Positions 1 through 8,135 of a stretch of 64,000 nucleotides of DNA are shown piece by piece (the first letter of the stretch is position 1; each line of letters opens with the position of its first letter). The notes below the pieces were generated by a model. It saw only the letters and a program-made list of their open reading frames with translations, ran no database searches and was not told the origin of the DNA. Origin of the DNA: Arthrobacter sp. AL12 (GTDB taxonomy: Bacteria; Actinomycetota; Actinomycetes; Actinomycetales; Micrococcaceae); contig NZ_JASBQY010000014.1 in NCBI RefSeq assembly GCF_029960645.1, forward strand, positions 1 to 64,000, in the 5' to 3' direction. The position numbers were made by a program, and so were the translations under genes.

Positions 1-42
1 CCTTTCCCTGATTAACACGCCATCCCGACGGACCCGCCATGA

Positions 43-558
43 AAACCTGGGGCTAACGGGGGAAAGGCCGACACCTCTACTGCTGTCGCACCTTCCGCGG
101 ACGCTTCGAGCGCAGCCCCCGGAGCCCCTGCAGCAGCCGCTCCGGCTCCTGCAGCAGAGGCGGCCTTCCCGGGCGCCAAGAAGGATGATGTCGTAGGACA
201 AGCGGGCGCACCCCTTAAGGTCGGCGACGCCATTGTTACGTCTGCCCCGATCGCGAACGGTGACGCAACATTTGGCCAGACCATTTGCACCGCAACCACC
301 CTAAGTAACGGCTCGAAGGAAACGATTTCCTTCAATGCATTCGACTGGAAGCTCCAGACTCCTTCTGGCACTATCCTGAAACCTGGCTTCACGGGCAGCA
401 AGAACACGCTCAACTCCGGTGAGATCGCTCCGGGTGGTAAGGCCAGCGGTGACGTGTGCTTTGACAACAAGAACGCCGAAGCAGGCCAGTTCGTCGTCCT
501 CTACGAGCCGGTCTTTTCATTCTTCTCTGATCGGGCCGCTTGGATTAATTCCCTCTAA
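43..558 (+). pseudogene. Headless DUF4352-type secreted protein
   Basis: An open frame with no usable start codon runs to a TAA at 556-558. Stops in the same frame sit at 13-15 and 40-42. The readable product begins with an Ala/Pro/Ser-rich linker of the kind that follows a lipobox in actinobacterial lipoproteins. It continues into a beta-rich domain (KVGDAIVTSAP, then two Cys in QTICTAT and DVCFDN) that fits DUF4352, an extracellular immunoglobulin-like domain. The bases before the linker look like a degraded lipobox region (GANGGKAD, where ACGGGKAD would be expected). The signal peptide and start are therefore missing or frameshifted. The family call is from general resemblance. Confidence 0.55.
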
Positions 559-570
559 GCATCATGAAGG

Positions 571-599
571 AAGGGCCCCCGAGTTGCTCGGGGGCCCTT
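571..599 (+). terminator. Intrinsic terminator hairpin after the DUF4352 remnant
   Basis: A perfect 13-bp inverted repeat (AAGGGCCCCCGAG / CTCGGGGGCCCTT) with a TTG loop lies 12 bases after the stop codon. There is no long T tract, as is usual in this group. Confidence 0.8.
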
Positions 600-971
600 A
601 TTCAAGAAGACAAAATTCTCAAGAGAAAATTGCAGAAACTACTGCCCTCGGAACGATGCTGTACTAGTGCTGACAGCTGGGAGTACAGTTTCTAGGCCGG
701 CCCCGGGCTCGTCGTCGAAGCCAATCACGGCCAGGCTTGCGAAGGCGGGGGTGGCAGACTTGTAGTAAGCCCGGTCCCACGTTCGGCCACTGCGCCTGGG
801 ACCCAATCGTCGTGGCACAGGTCCAATAGCCTACGTCACTCCGGCACGTCCACCTGCGCTGCCGAATCATGTGCGTACCAGTCGTCAATGCGGCCACTAT
901 GGTTAGAAAATTCGCCAGCCGCCTCCGTTCAGACCACCATCACCGCACCAGAAAAATCGAAATTGGGGAAA
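600..971. other. Intergenic region without recognised gene
   Basis: About 370 bases between the terminator and the PASTA lipoprotein. Open frames here are short and resemble nothing known. The last part must carry the promoter of the next gene, but no convincing -35/-10 pair stands out. Confidence 0.5.
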
Positions 972-1991
972 ATGAAACGCTACGTCACTGCCGTCGTGGC
1001 AGCCACGCTCATGGTCGGAATCACGGCCTGCGGGGGAGGGGCGTCATCGACCCCTTTGTCGACGGAGTCAGCATCGTCGCCGGCGCCGGCGCCGTCGCCG
1101 ATCAGGACGGCTCGCGCCATCCCGGATGTTAACGGGAAGCTGTTCTTGGAAGCCCGCGCAGCCCTCGCAAACCAGGGGTTCAGTTCCGTCATCGTCGGTA
1201 AGGACGGGTCCAAGTGGACCACCATTGTCCCGAACGAGACCGTTACCGTGGTGTCCACAAACCCGGCCGCCGGAACGTCTTCAAACGCCAAGGACGTTCT
1301 AGTGACTGTCAACGTCACGGAAGCCGAATTCGCTGCCGCCGCGACGGCAGCGGCCGATGCCGCAAAAATCGCCACAAGGTACAAATTCTCTTGCGGCTCC
1401 AGCCAGAGCAGCACGACCGCGCAGGATACTGCTACTTACCGATCGTTCAAGGAAGTCTGGCCGACCCCGAATTACACCGGCTCCGACACCTGCCTGATCA
1501 AGATTGACGGCTACTCCAAATCAGAGAAGCCCCGGCTAAACCCAGCTGAGCAGGCTGTCGTTGATACCGTGGCCGCCAACGGTGGCGATGTGACCGTGCC
1601 ATCCGCGGCGTATTTCACCGTGTTGGAGCTGTGCACGAAGCTCCCAGATGGCTATGTCGAGACGTTCGAGCAGAAGGCTGACTTGAAGAAGTCAACCGCC
1701 AAGGCAGCCTTGGCCATGTGCCCGGACGCGCCCCACGCAGCAGGGCTCCAGGAAGTCATCACGGCAGTGAAAATCAGTGACGGCACGTACGTAGTCGGCG
1801 AGACCATGCAACCCGGAACCTACAAAACGAAACCGGGCGTGAAGGACTGCTACTGGACCCGGAATGCAGGCGGCGGCGACATTATCGACAACGACTTCGT
1901 CAGCTTCGCGCCCAAAGGCGTCACAGTCGCCGTCCGTTCCGGCGAAGGTTTCATCTCCGAACGCTGCGGCATCTGGACCAAAATTGGCTAA
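972..1991 (+). CDS. PASTA-domain lipoprotein
   Basis: A 339-residue protein starting at the ATG that follows GGGGAA. A longer in-frame extension upstream has no signal sequence and is rejected. Residues 1-18 form a lipoprotein signal ending in the lipobox ITAC-GGG, so it is probably anchored outside the membrane. A Ser/Pro/Ala linker follows, then one PASTA-like repeat at about residues 45-105 (PDVNGKLFLEARAAL ... VVSTNPAAGT). PASTA domains bind peptidoglycan-like ligands in penicillin-binding proteins and Ser/Thr kinases. The C-terminal 70 residues (GTYVVGETMQPGTYKTK ... CYWTR) form a domain common in actinobacterial secreted proteins of unknown function. There is no catalytic domain. It stands alone with its own promoter region. 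Confidence 0.8.
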   Translation: MKRYVTAVVAATLMVGITACGGGASSTPLSTESASSPAPAPSPIRTARAIPDVNGKLFLEARAALANQGFSSVIVGKDGSKWTTIVPNETVTVVSTNPAAGTSSNAKDVLVTVNVTEAEFAAAATAAADAAKIATRYKFSCGSSQSSTTAQDTATYRSFKEVWPTPNYTGSDTCLIKIDGYSKSEKPRLNPAEQAVVDTVAANGGDVTVPSAAYFTVLELCTKLPDGYVETFEQKADLKKSTAKAALAMCPDAPHAAGLQEVITAVKISDGTYVVGETMQPGTYKTKPGVKDCYWTRNAGGGDIIDNDFVSFAPKGVTVAVRSGEGFISERCGIWTKIG

Positions 1992-2291
1992 GCCGCAAAC
2001 GGTCGGGAGATGTGATCCCTCTCCGACATCAGTTCGTGTTCGGGACCGGAAGATCTCCGACGACGGAACCGCCAGCCGTCCGCGGATTCCCGTCTCTGGC
2101 CGACTCGATCTTTGACTGCCACTGCGCTCCGCATAGGACGGGTGCTCCGCGGCACTACTGCCGAAGGCCGAGGTCTGCGGTCTGCAAGAGTCCTAAACAG
2201 GTCCGATGAATAGCTATCGCTTTGCAAGCTTGATCTGTGATGTCGGCCCCACCAACCAGCACGCCATGCAGCATCTACGATAGGGATTTAC
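1992..2291. other. Intergenic region without recognised gene
   Basis: 300 bases between the PASTA lipoprotein and the YbjQ-domain gene. Nothing recognised apart from a modest ribosome-binding sequence (TAGGGA) before the GTG start at 2292. Confidence 0.5.
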
Positions 2292-2927
2292 GTGAAAACT
2301 AGAGACATTGCCAAGAAATACCAACTTGACCCCGCCGCTTTCGATCAGTGGTTAAAGCAATCAGACTTCCAGTGCAAGTCCGGGATGACTGGTCTGAGCG
2401 TCGACGACGGCGTCAACACGGACGAGATGGTCGGCCATTACAACCAGTATCTTACCCAGGAGAAGGCACGGACAGTTCAGGAGCAGGAACGTCTCGCGCT
2501 GGAGCAGGCCAACGCGGAACAAGCTGAGCTAGCGAAGCAGCATGCCGTGGCGAGCATGCTCATTAGCTCCGGCTTCAACTTTGAGGGCTATACCATCACA
2601 AAGTACTCAGGCTATATTTCTGGCGACGATGCGGTATCGATGGACCGCCCAACCCGCGGATGGCTCGGCGGCGTGAACAAGGATGTCGGCGCAGACCTTC
2701 TGGCAGGACTGTCGCAAATCAGACAAAACGCCTTGGCGGAGTTGAAAGAAGCAGCCTATGCACTCGGATGCAACGCTGTGATCGGGGTGGACTTCGACTA
2801 CCTGACTATGGACCCCGAGACTGCGACCAGTTCAGGCGGAACCCTGTATCTGCCGTTCTTGTTTGCAGTGACCGCGAATGGCAACGCTGTCGTCATCGAG
2901 AAGAGCGAGCACGCTGGTTTGGCGTAG
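2292..2927 (+). CDS. YbjQ/heavy-metal-binding-domain protein
   Basis: A 211-residue cytosolic protein with a GTG start. Residues 1-60 are a small helical domain (DIAKKYQLDPAAFDQWL). A short Glu/Ala/Gln-rich coiled coil follows at about 60-85. A YbjQ-type domain fills about 90-205: it has the GYISGDD motif, a long helix (AELKEAAYALGCNAVIGVDFDY) and a final beta strand. YbjQ domains form pentameric rings. They were named heavy-metal-binding by structural inference, and their function is unproven. No signal peptide or membrane segment is visible. A terminator follows at 2977. Confidence 0.75.
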   Translation: MKTRDIAKKYQLDPAAFDQWLKQSDFQCKSGMTGLSVDDGVNTDEMVGHYNQYLTQEKARTVQEQERLALEQANAEQAELAKQHAVASMLISSGFNFEGYTITKYSGYISGDDAVSMDRPTRGWLGGVNKDVGADLLAGLSQIRQNALAELKEAAYALGCNAVIGVDFDYLTMDPETATSSGGTLYLPFLFAVTANGNAVVIEKSEHAGLA

Positions 2928-2976
2928 GGCTACCCCGCACCCCTTCTTCGAGGGCTTCCTGTCCTTGCGCGTAGGA

Positions 2977-3004
2977 GGCCCCGAAGGACGTGTCCTTCGG
3001 GGCC
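2977..3004 (+). terminator. Intrinsic terminator hairpin
   Basis: Inverted repeat GGCCCCGAAGGAC / GTCCTTCGGGGCC, 13 bp with a GT loop, about 50 bases after the YbjQ-domain gene. It may also end transcription from the remnant on the other strand. Confidence 0.8.
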
Positions 3005-3038
3005 ATGGCGCTGGCCTGATAGAGCAGGTGGCGGACGG

Positions 3039-3477
3039 CTATGGCTGACGGGCGGCTGTCGCCAGCGGGAACCAGTGCAAGTAAGTCTGCACGGTCTCAT
3101 CCAGCCACAGCCGGCCAGCCTCAACCTGCTGCATCACGGCGATGGCGGTGAGGGTCTTGCTGGTGGAGGCCAGCAGTACCGGCGTCTGCGCGGTCATCGG
3201 CCGTCCGGAGTCATCGGCGCGGCCAAAGGCGGCGGCTTGCCCGCGGACCCCGTCTCGGACGACGGCGACAGCGGCGCCCGGGATTCCTAAGGCATCGATT
3301 TGCTCCTGAAGGAAGGAGTCCAACTCCGCGTAGGCCTGCTCCGGCTTCACGGGTTCGGGGGCCGGCGCAGCGGAAGGGGCAGGTGCCGGCGGTATGGCGC
3401 CGCCGAGGATGCCCGCGGCCAAGAAAGCACAACAGGAGACATTGTGCCGCCGGGCGTACCCGGCGCGGCGTCGTGGC
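3039..3477 (-). pseudogene. Serine hydrolase (class C beta-lactamase family) fragment
   Basis: The minus strand encodes the N-terminal third of a penicillin-binding/beta-lactamase-like esterase. A hydrophobic signal-like segment is followed by a Pro/Ala linker, then FLQEQIDALGIPGAAVAVV, and the SxxK motif in STSKTLTA, which would carry the catalytic serine and lysine. The frame stops soon after TVQTYLHWFPLA, before the YxN and KTG-type motifs, at a point where an intact protein should run on for more than 200 residues. The 5' side runs straight into another remnant. It therefore looks like a 3'-truncated gene and cannot be active. Confidence 0.7.
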
Positions 3478-3482
3478 AATTG

Positions 3483-3639
3483 TCCTCCTGGATGGAGTCG
3501 TCCTGTCACACGATGACCTTGCCGTCAGAAGTCAGGTGCGTGTCCAGCTCCAGCGTGATCACATCGAGCTTCAGCGATTTGGCGAACGCGGCCCCGGACA
3601 GAACTACTGCGCTGGCGAGCATCTACTTCCGACCGATCG
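3483..3639 (-). pseudogene. Glycerophosphodiester phosphodiesterase fragment
   Basis: Read on the minus strand, this stretch gives AKSLKLDVITLELDTHLTSD, then GKVIV, a TGA stop, and QDDSIQED. This matches the beta-strand block of GDPD enzymes, where LELDxxLTxDG is followed by VVxHD. The TGA sits about where the family has a Trp or His, and the catalytic HD is altered to QD. Only about 50 codons are readable and neither gene end is present. It abuts the serine-hydrolase fragment directly, so two broken genes have been joined. Confidence 0.6.
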
Positions 3640-4360
3640 TCTGGAAGACCTGGAGCAGCACGAAAATAGGGTCAGAGCGGCCAGCGATCATGTCGCCTCA
3701 TTGACAGAGAAGCAGGCGACGACATTGTTCCGGCGAATGAGCGGAACGGACGTCGGCTCGATCACCGACGTTGCTTACTAAGGTGTAGGTCCGGCACTCG
3801 ATGCTTCCGCCATCCGCGGCCTCTTCCTGATATCTGGCAAGGCGGTGTGATCTTTGGCCGGGCAGCATCGGTCCTGGGACTCGGCCATGGGGGCCAGCAG
3901 CCGCTTGTGCTGGGCTCGTGGTGCTGGTGCTGCTCACTCGCGGGTAGGGCCGCGCTGAGGACCTCGTTGCTTTTGACCGGTTCGCCGACGCTGCAGCGCT
4001 CAGCAGCCCCAGCCTGGCCGTCTTCCCGGAATACGCCAAGCGCAGAAAGATCATCGACGCATCGCTACCGTCGTCCGCGAAACCTATGCGGAGGGGCTGC
4101 CCACGAGGCGCTTGGCCGGAAGGCCGACGGGACGTCCGAGACAGTTAAATTGGATGCCTCGTTCAACATCGTGGGCACCGAAGCAGGCAAGCAACGCCAA
4201 GGGCAGCGTGACCGCCCCGCTGGCCCCTTGAAGGCAGGGTTGATAGCCCTGCTGGGAGACTTGGCCTCATAGTGAGGATGGGCACCGGCGGTGCCATGCC
4301 GGTTCCCTTCTGCGGCGGGTGCGTGCGCGGTGCCGGCGAATAGCCAGCGCAGATGCAAAA
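3640..4360. other. Degenerate region with no intact gene
   Basis: About 720 bases without a credible coding region. Open frames on both strands are short and low in recognisable content. A plus-strand stretch near 3955-4075 reads like a protein fragment (SLAVFPEYAKRR), but it cannot be assigned safely. The position, between two gene remnants and the 3' end of the glucosidase operon, suggests decayed sequence. Confidence 0.5.
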
Positions 4361-4397
4361 GGGCCGTCCACGTTCCGCGAAAGAGTGTGAACGGCCC
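4361..4397 (-). terminator. Terminator hairpin of the alpha-glucoside operon
   Basis: GGGCCGT and ACGGCCC arms, with partial extension of the stem (CCAC against GTGTGA), just beyond the stop codon of the minus-strand GH13 gene. Confidence 0.6.
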
Positions 4398-4412
4398 CGA
4401 ACGGACCAATCC

Positions 4413-6035
4413 TCAGCCCCGCAGCACCCATGCGGCGTTGTTCGGCTGCAGCCAGCCGTGCTCTTCCAGCGGCACGGCACTGAGCAGCACAGTTCCGAAC
4501 GGAAGCTTCACTGGCTCGGTGCCCATCGCGACGGTGACCAGGAACTCCGCGTTGCGCTCACACACCAGGAGGTTCCTGGCTTCCACGCGCCAGGTCCCGC
4601 CGTCGTCCGGGCCGAAGACCTCGTTCTTCCAGAGCAGCCGGCGCATTTCCAGCGCCCTGGTCACCAGCGCCAGTGAGGACTCAGGGTCCTGCTGCTGGAG
4701 TTCGATCGCGTGCGTGCCCCAGTCCGCGGGCTGCGGGAGCCAGGGTTCCGCGGCCGGGTCAGCCAGCGAGAAGCCGTGGTTGAACGCCGGGTCCCCGGTC
4801 CAGGGCAGCGGAACGCGGGCGCCGTCGCGGCAGACGCCGCCACGTGCCCACATCGGATCCACCCGGGCCTCGAGCGGGATGTCGACCTCGGGCAGCCCCA
4901 GCTCCTGGCCCTGGTACAGGTACGCCGGACCGGGCAAACCCAGCAACGCCACCAGCGATGCGCGGGCGCGGGCGTTGCCCAGATCCCCGCCGCCAAAACG
5001 CGTGACTGAGCGGACGATGTCGTGGTTCTCCAGCGCCCAGGTAGGGGTGGCGCCGTGGAGTTGGCGTGCGGCTTCGAGCTCGTTGCCGGCGGCGGCCCAG
5101 GCGGCCGGATCCCAGCCGAGTTTCACGAACGCGAACGCGAAGGCCTGCTGCATCTCGTCCGCGCGGGTGTAGCGGGCCGCGCGGGCCGGTTCCAGGTTGA
5201 CCTCGCCGACTAGCAACCGGTGCGGCTGGTACTTCTCGGCCAGGGTGCGCCAGCGGCGGTACACCTCGTGGACTTCCTCCTGGTCCGAGACCTGCGGATT
5301 GGACCGCAGCCCGTCCACCACTCCGCCCGTGGAGGGCGAGTCCGGCAGGCCCTCGGCCTTGAAGAGCGCATGTGCGACGTCGATCCGGAGGCCGTCCACG
5401 CCCTTGTCGAACCAGAACCGAAGCACGCCGTCGAAGTAGTCGCCGACGGCGGGGTTGCGCCAGTTCCAGTCCGGCTGCCCGGCCGAGAACAGATGCAGGT
5501 ACCAGTCCGTGTCCGTCGCCGATCCGGTGGCGCGGCTCCAGGCGCGGCCGCCAAAGACGCTCTGCCAGTTGTTCGGCGGCGTGTTGGCATCAACGCCTTC
5601 GACAAAGTGGAACATGTCCCGTTCACGCGAGCCCGGGCCGGCCGCGAGGGCCTGCTGGAACAGCGGGTGCTCCGAGGAGCAGTGGTTGGGGACGACGTCG
5701 AGCAGGACGCGCAGGCCGAGTGAGTGCGCCAGCTCCAGCAGCGCATCGAACTGCTCCATGGTGCCGAACAGCGGGTCCACGCCGCAGTAGTCGGACACGT
5801 CGTAGCCCTGGTCCAGCTGCGGGGAGGGCTGGAACGGGGTCATCCAGATCCCGTCGACGCCGAGCGAGGCGATGTACGGCAGCCGGGCGGTCAGCCCGGC
5901 GAGGTCGCCCACGCCGTCGCCGTCGCCGTCGGCGAACGAGCGCGGATAGACCTGGTAGATCACCGCGGACTGCCACCACTGCACGTCGGGCGTGAAGGTG
6001 GTTTCCTCGACCGTGCCGGATTGGGCCGGGCTCAT
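4413..6035 (-). CDS. GH13 alpha-glucosidase (oligo-1,6-glucosidase/maltase type)
   Basis: A 540-residue cytosolic enzyme that hydrolyses terminal alpha-glucosidic bonds of imported oligosaccharides. It begins with WWQSAVIYQVYPRSFADG, the usual opening of the GH13 barrel. The four conserved regions are visible: DVVPNHCSSEHP; GLRIDVAHAL with the nucleophile near D219; LVGEVNL with the acid/base near E278; and ENHDIVRS with the third acid near D339. The ATG used overlaps the stop of the upstream permease by ATGA, which fixes the start and implies translational coupling. A longer open frame upstream is only the shadow of that permease. Linkage alone cannot decide whether maltose, isomaltose, trehalose or sucrose is the substrate. 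Confidence 0.9.
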   Translation of the reverse strand: MSPAQSGTVEETTFTPDVQWWQSAVIYQVYPRSFADGDGDGVGDLAGLTARLPYIASLGVDGIWMTPFQPSPQLDQGYDVSDYCGVDPLFGTMEQFDALLELAHSLGLRVLLDVVPNHCSSEHPLFQQALAAGPGSRERDMFHFVEGVDANTPPNNWQSVFGGRAWSRATGSATDTDWYLHLFSAGQPDWNWRNPAVGDYFDGVLRFWFDKGVDGLRIDVAHALFKAEGLPDSPSTGGVVDGLRSNPQVSDQEEVHEVYRRWRTLAEKYQPHRLLVGEVNLEPARAARYTRADEMQQAFAFAFVKLGWDPAAWAAAGNELEAARQLHGATPTWALENHDIVRSVTRFGGGDLGNARARASLVALLGLPGPAYLYQGQELGLPEVDIPLEARVDPMWARGGVCRDGARVPLPWTGDPAFNHGFSLADPAAEPWLPQPADWGTHAIELQQQDPESSLALVTRALEMRRLLWKNEVFGPDDGGTWRVEARNLLVCERNAEFLVTVAMGTEPVKLPFGTVLLSAVPLEEHGWLQPNNAAWVLRG

Positions 6036-6952
6036 TTGCTGGCGCCGGCGGTGAGGCCCTCGACGATCCGGCGCTGGAAGATCAGCACCATGATCACCAG
6101 CGGTACGGTGACGATCACGCCGGCGGCCATCTGCTCGCCGAAGGGCGCCTGGAATTCGGTGGCTCCGGTGAATTTGGAGATCGCGACCGTGGCGGTCTGG
6201 ATCTTCGGGTCGTTGATCATCGACAGGGCGATGATGAACTCGTTCCAGCTGTGGATGAACGTCAGGATCGCGGTGGTGAAGACGCCCGGCGCGGCGAGCG
6301 GCAGCAGCACCCGGCGGAACGCCTGCCATTTGGTGCAGCCGTCGATCATGGCCGCTTCCTCGAGGTCGAACGGCAGGGCCTTCATGAAGGTGGTGAGGTT
6401 CCAGACCGCCAGCGGGATCGCGAAGGACAGGTTCGGGACAATCATCGCCTGGTACGTGTTGATCCAGCCGATGTCGGTGAAGAGCCGCAGCAGCGGCACC
6501 ACGACGGAGATGCCGGGGAACATCGAGGTCGCGATGATGACGCCCAGGATCACCGACTTGAAGCGGAAGTTCAGCCGGGAGATGGCGTAAGCGGCGAACA
6601 CGCCCAGGACCAGAGCGAACGTGGTGGTGGTGCCGGCGACGATCAGGGAGTTCAGCAGGGCCTGGCCGAACATCGTGGAGCCGTCGAAGACCTTGGCGTA
6701 GTTCTCCAGCGAGAACGGGGCCGGCAGCAGGGTGTTGTCGAAGATGTCCGCGGTGCGGCGGAGGCTGGAGACCAGCATCCAGTAGAACGGTGCCAGGCAG
6801 TAGGCGAAGATCAGGGCCAGGCCGGCGTAGACGCTGTAGGAGCGCCAGGTGCGCTTGGCTTTGGGCCGGGTCGACGGCGGGGCTGTGCCGTTGGAGGAGC
6901 CGGCGACGGCGCCGGAGTCCGCCGCGGCGTTGCGGAGGTCGGAGATGGTCAT
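6032..6952 (-). CDS. ABC sugar transporter permease, MalG type
   Basis: A 306-residue inner-membrane permease with about six membrane helices after a hydrophilic N-terminus. The cytoplasmic EAA loop that docks the ATPase is visible (EEAAMIDGCTKWQAFRRVLLP), followed by the conserved PLAAPG. It overlaps both neighbours by four bases (ATGA), so binding protein, MalF, MalG and glucosidase form one operon. No ATPase gene lies in the cluster. As in other actinobacteria, a shared MsiK-like ATPase elsewhere in the genome probably serves it (inference). Confidence 0.92.
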   Translation of the reverse strand: MTISDLRNAAADSGAVAGSSNGTAPPSTRPKAKRTWRSYSVYAGLALIFAYCLAPFYWMLVSSLRRTADIFDNTLLPAPFSLENYAKVFDGSTMFGQALLNSLIVAGTTTTFALVLGVFAAYAISRLNFRFKSVILGVIIATSMFPGISVVVPLLRLFTDIGWINTYQAMIVPNLSFAIPLAVWNLTTFMKALPFDLEEAAMIDGCTKWQAFRRVLLPLAAPGVFTTAILTFIHSWNEFIIALSMINDPKIQTATVAISKFTGATEFQAPFGEQMAAGVIVTVPLVIMVLIFQRRIVEGLTAGASK

Positions 6953-8040
6953 CGGGTGGCCTCGGTCTTCGTCTGGTCGGAGTTCGACAGGTCAGCGGTC
7001 GCCTCGTCGGCGGTGGCCGTCGCTTGGTTTGCCGCGATGCGGTTCTTCCGGGCGGTCTTCTTCGACAGCAGCTTCAGTTCCTTGGCGCCGGTGACGTCGG
7101 CGCCGAGCACCTTCACGAACACGATCGCGACGACGGCGACGTACAGGAAGAGCATGACGGCGAACGCGGAGGCGGAGCCGTAGCGCAGCTGGTTGGATTC
7201 GTCCCAGGCCAGCATGGAGAGGGTTTCCACGGATTCCTTGCCGGAGCCGATCAGCACGAAGGGCAGGTCGAACATGCGCAGCGCGTCGAGCATGCGGAAC
7301 AGCACGGCGACCAGCAGGGTGGGCTTGACCAGCGGGAGGGTGATGGAGCCGAGCTGGCGCCACCAGCCGGCGCCGTCGATCCGGGCGGCTTCGTAGACTT
7401 CGCCGGGGATGACCTGCATGCCGGCGAGGACCAGCAGACCGATGAACGGGGCGGTCTTCCAGACTTCGGCGATGATGACGGCGAGTTTGGAGGCGTTGCC
7501 TTCGGCGGTCCAGAGGATCTCGCTGCCGAGGATGTTGTTGGCGATGCCGTCGGACTGGAAGATCCAGCGCCACAGCAGGCCGGAGACGGCGGTGGGGACG
7601 GCCCAGGGGACCAGGATGCTGGCGCGCAGGAAGGACCGGCCGCGGAAGGCGCGGTTCATGGCGAGGGCCAGGCAGAGGCCCAGGACGGTCTCGAGGAACA
7701 CCGTGGTGACGGTGAAGAAGGTGGTGTTGGCGAAGGCGTTCAGGAAGCGCCGGCCGGATTCGCCGACGAAGAGGTCGGCGTAGTTGGCCAGGCCCACGAA
7801 GGACTCCACGTCGGAGACGAAGCCGTCCGCGTCCAGGCCGGATTCCGCGCGGAACAGGGACTGGTGCACCGCGGAGAGCAGCGGGTACACAATCACCAGG
7901 GCCAGCACCAGGAGGGTGGGGGAGAGCAGCATCGCGGCCATACGGCCTTCACCGGGGGAGCGGTGGCCGCGTTTGCGGGGCCTGCCTGGTTGGGGCGTGC
8001 CGGTCTGCGCGCCGGCGGGCGGGGCGGTCGTCGTCGTCAT
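6949..8040 (-). CDS. ABC sugar transporter permease, MalF type
   Basis: A 363-residue permease starting at an ATG. The basic, Pro/Gly-rich N-terminus (RPRKRGHRSPG) is cytoplasmic. The first membrane helix is MLLSPTLLVLALVIVYPLL, and five more follow. The EAA-like loop reads YEAARIDGAGWWRQLGSITLPLVKP. It ends with a 40-residue hydrophilic tail. It pairs with the MalG-type protein to form the transmembrane channel of an oligosaccharide importer. It is separated from the binding-protein gene by a hairpin at 8070. Confidence 0.92.
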   Translation of the reverse strand: MTTTTAPPAGAQTGTPQPGRPRKRGHRSPGEGRMAAMLLSPTLLVLALVIVYPLLSAVHQSLFRAESGLDADGFVSDVESFVGLANYADLFVGESGRRFLNAFANTTFFTVTTVFLETVLGLCLALAMNRAFRGRSFLRASILVPWAVPTAVSGLLWRWIFQSDGIANNILGSEILWTAEGNASKLAVIIAEVWKTAPFIGLLVLAGMQVIPGEVYEAARIDGAGWWRQLGSITLPLVKPTLLVAVLFRMLDALRMFDLPFVLIGSGKESVETLSMLAWDESNQLRYGSASAFAVMLFLYVAVVAIVFVKVLGADVTGAKELKLLSKKTARKNRIAANQATATADEATADLSNSDQTKTEATR

Positions 8041-8069
8041 GCTTCGGTACCTAACTGGAGTTGCAGCGT

Positions 8070-8103
8070 GCCTGGCCGGCCGGGGTGGACCGGCCGGCCA
8101 GGC
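8070..8103 (-). terminator. Intercistronic hairpin between binding-protein and permease genes
   Basis: A perfect 14-bp GC-rich inverted repeat (GCCTGGCCGGCCGG / CCGGCCGGCCAGGC) with a six-base loop. Placed just after the binding-protein gene and before the permeases, it is more likely an mRNA-stabilising or attenuating element than a full terminator. Such elements let the binding protein be made in excess (known for malE-type operons). Confidence 0.6.
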
Positions 8104-8135
8104 GTGTGGTCTGGACTGCAGGGGCTACGGCTGGA

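Noticed and set aside
3955..4110. Plus-strand fragment with FPEYA, considered a nitrilase-superfamily remnant
   Set aside because: Too short and frame-shifted; the Glu-Lys-Cys catalytic pattern cannot be traced.
4413..6329. Longer 638-codon frame for the alpha-glucosidase
   Set aside because: The upstream part lies in another frame over the MalG gene, is Arg/His-rich shadow sequence, and the ATGA overlap gives a clear start at 6035.
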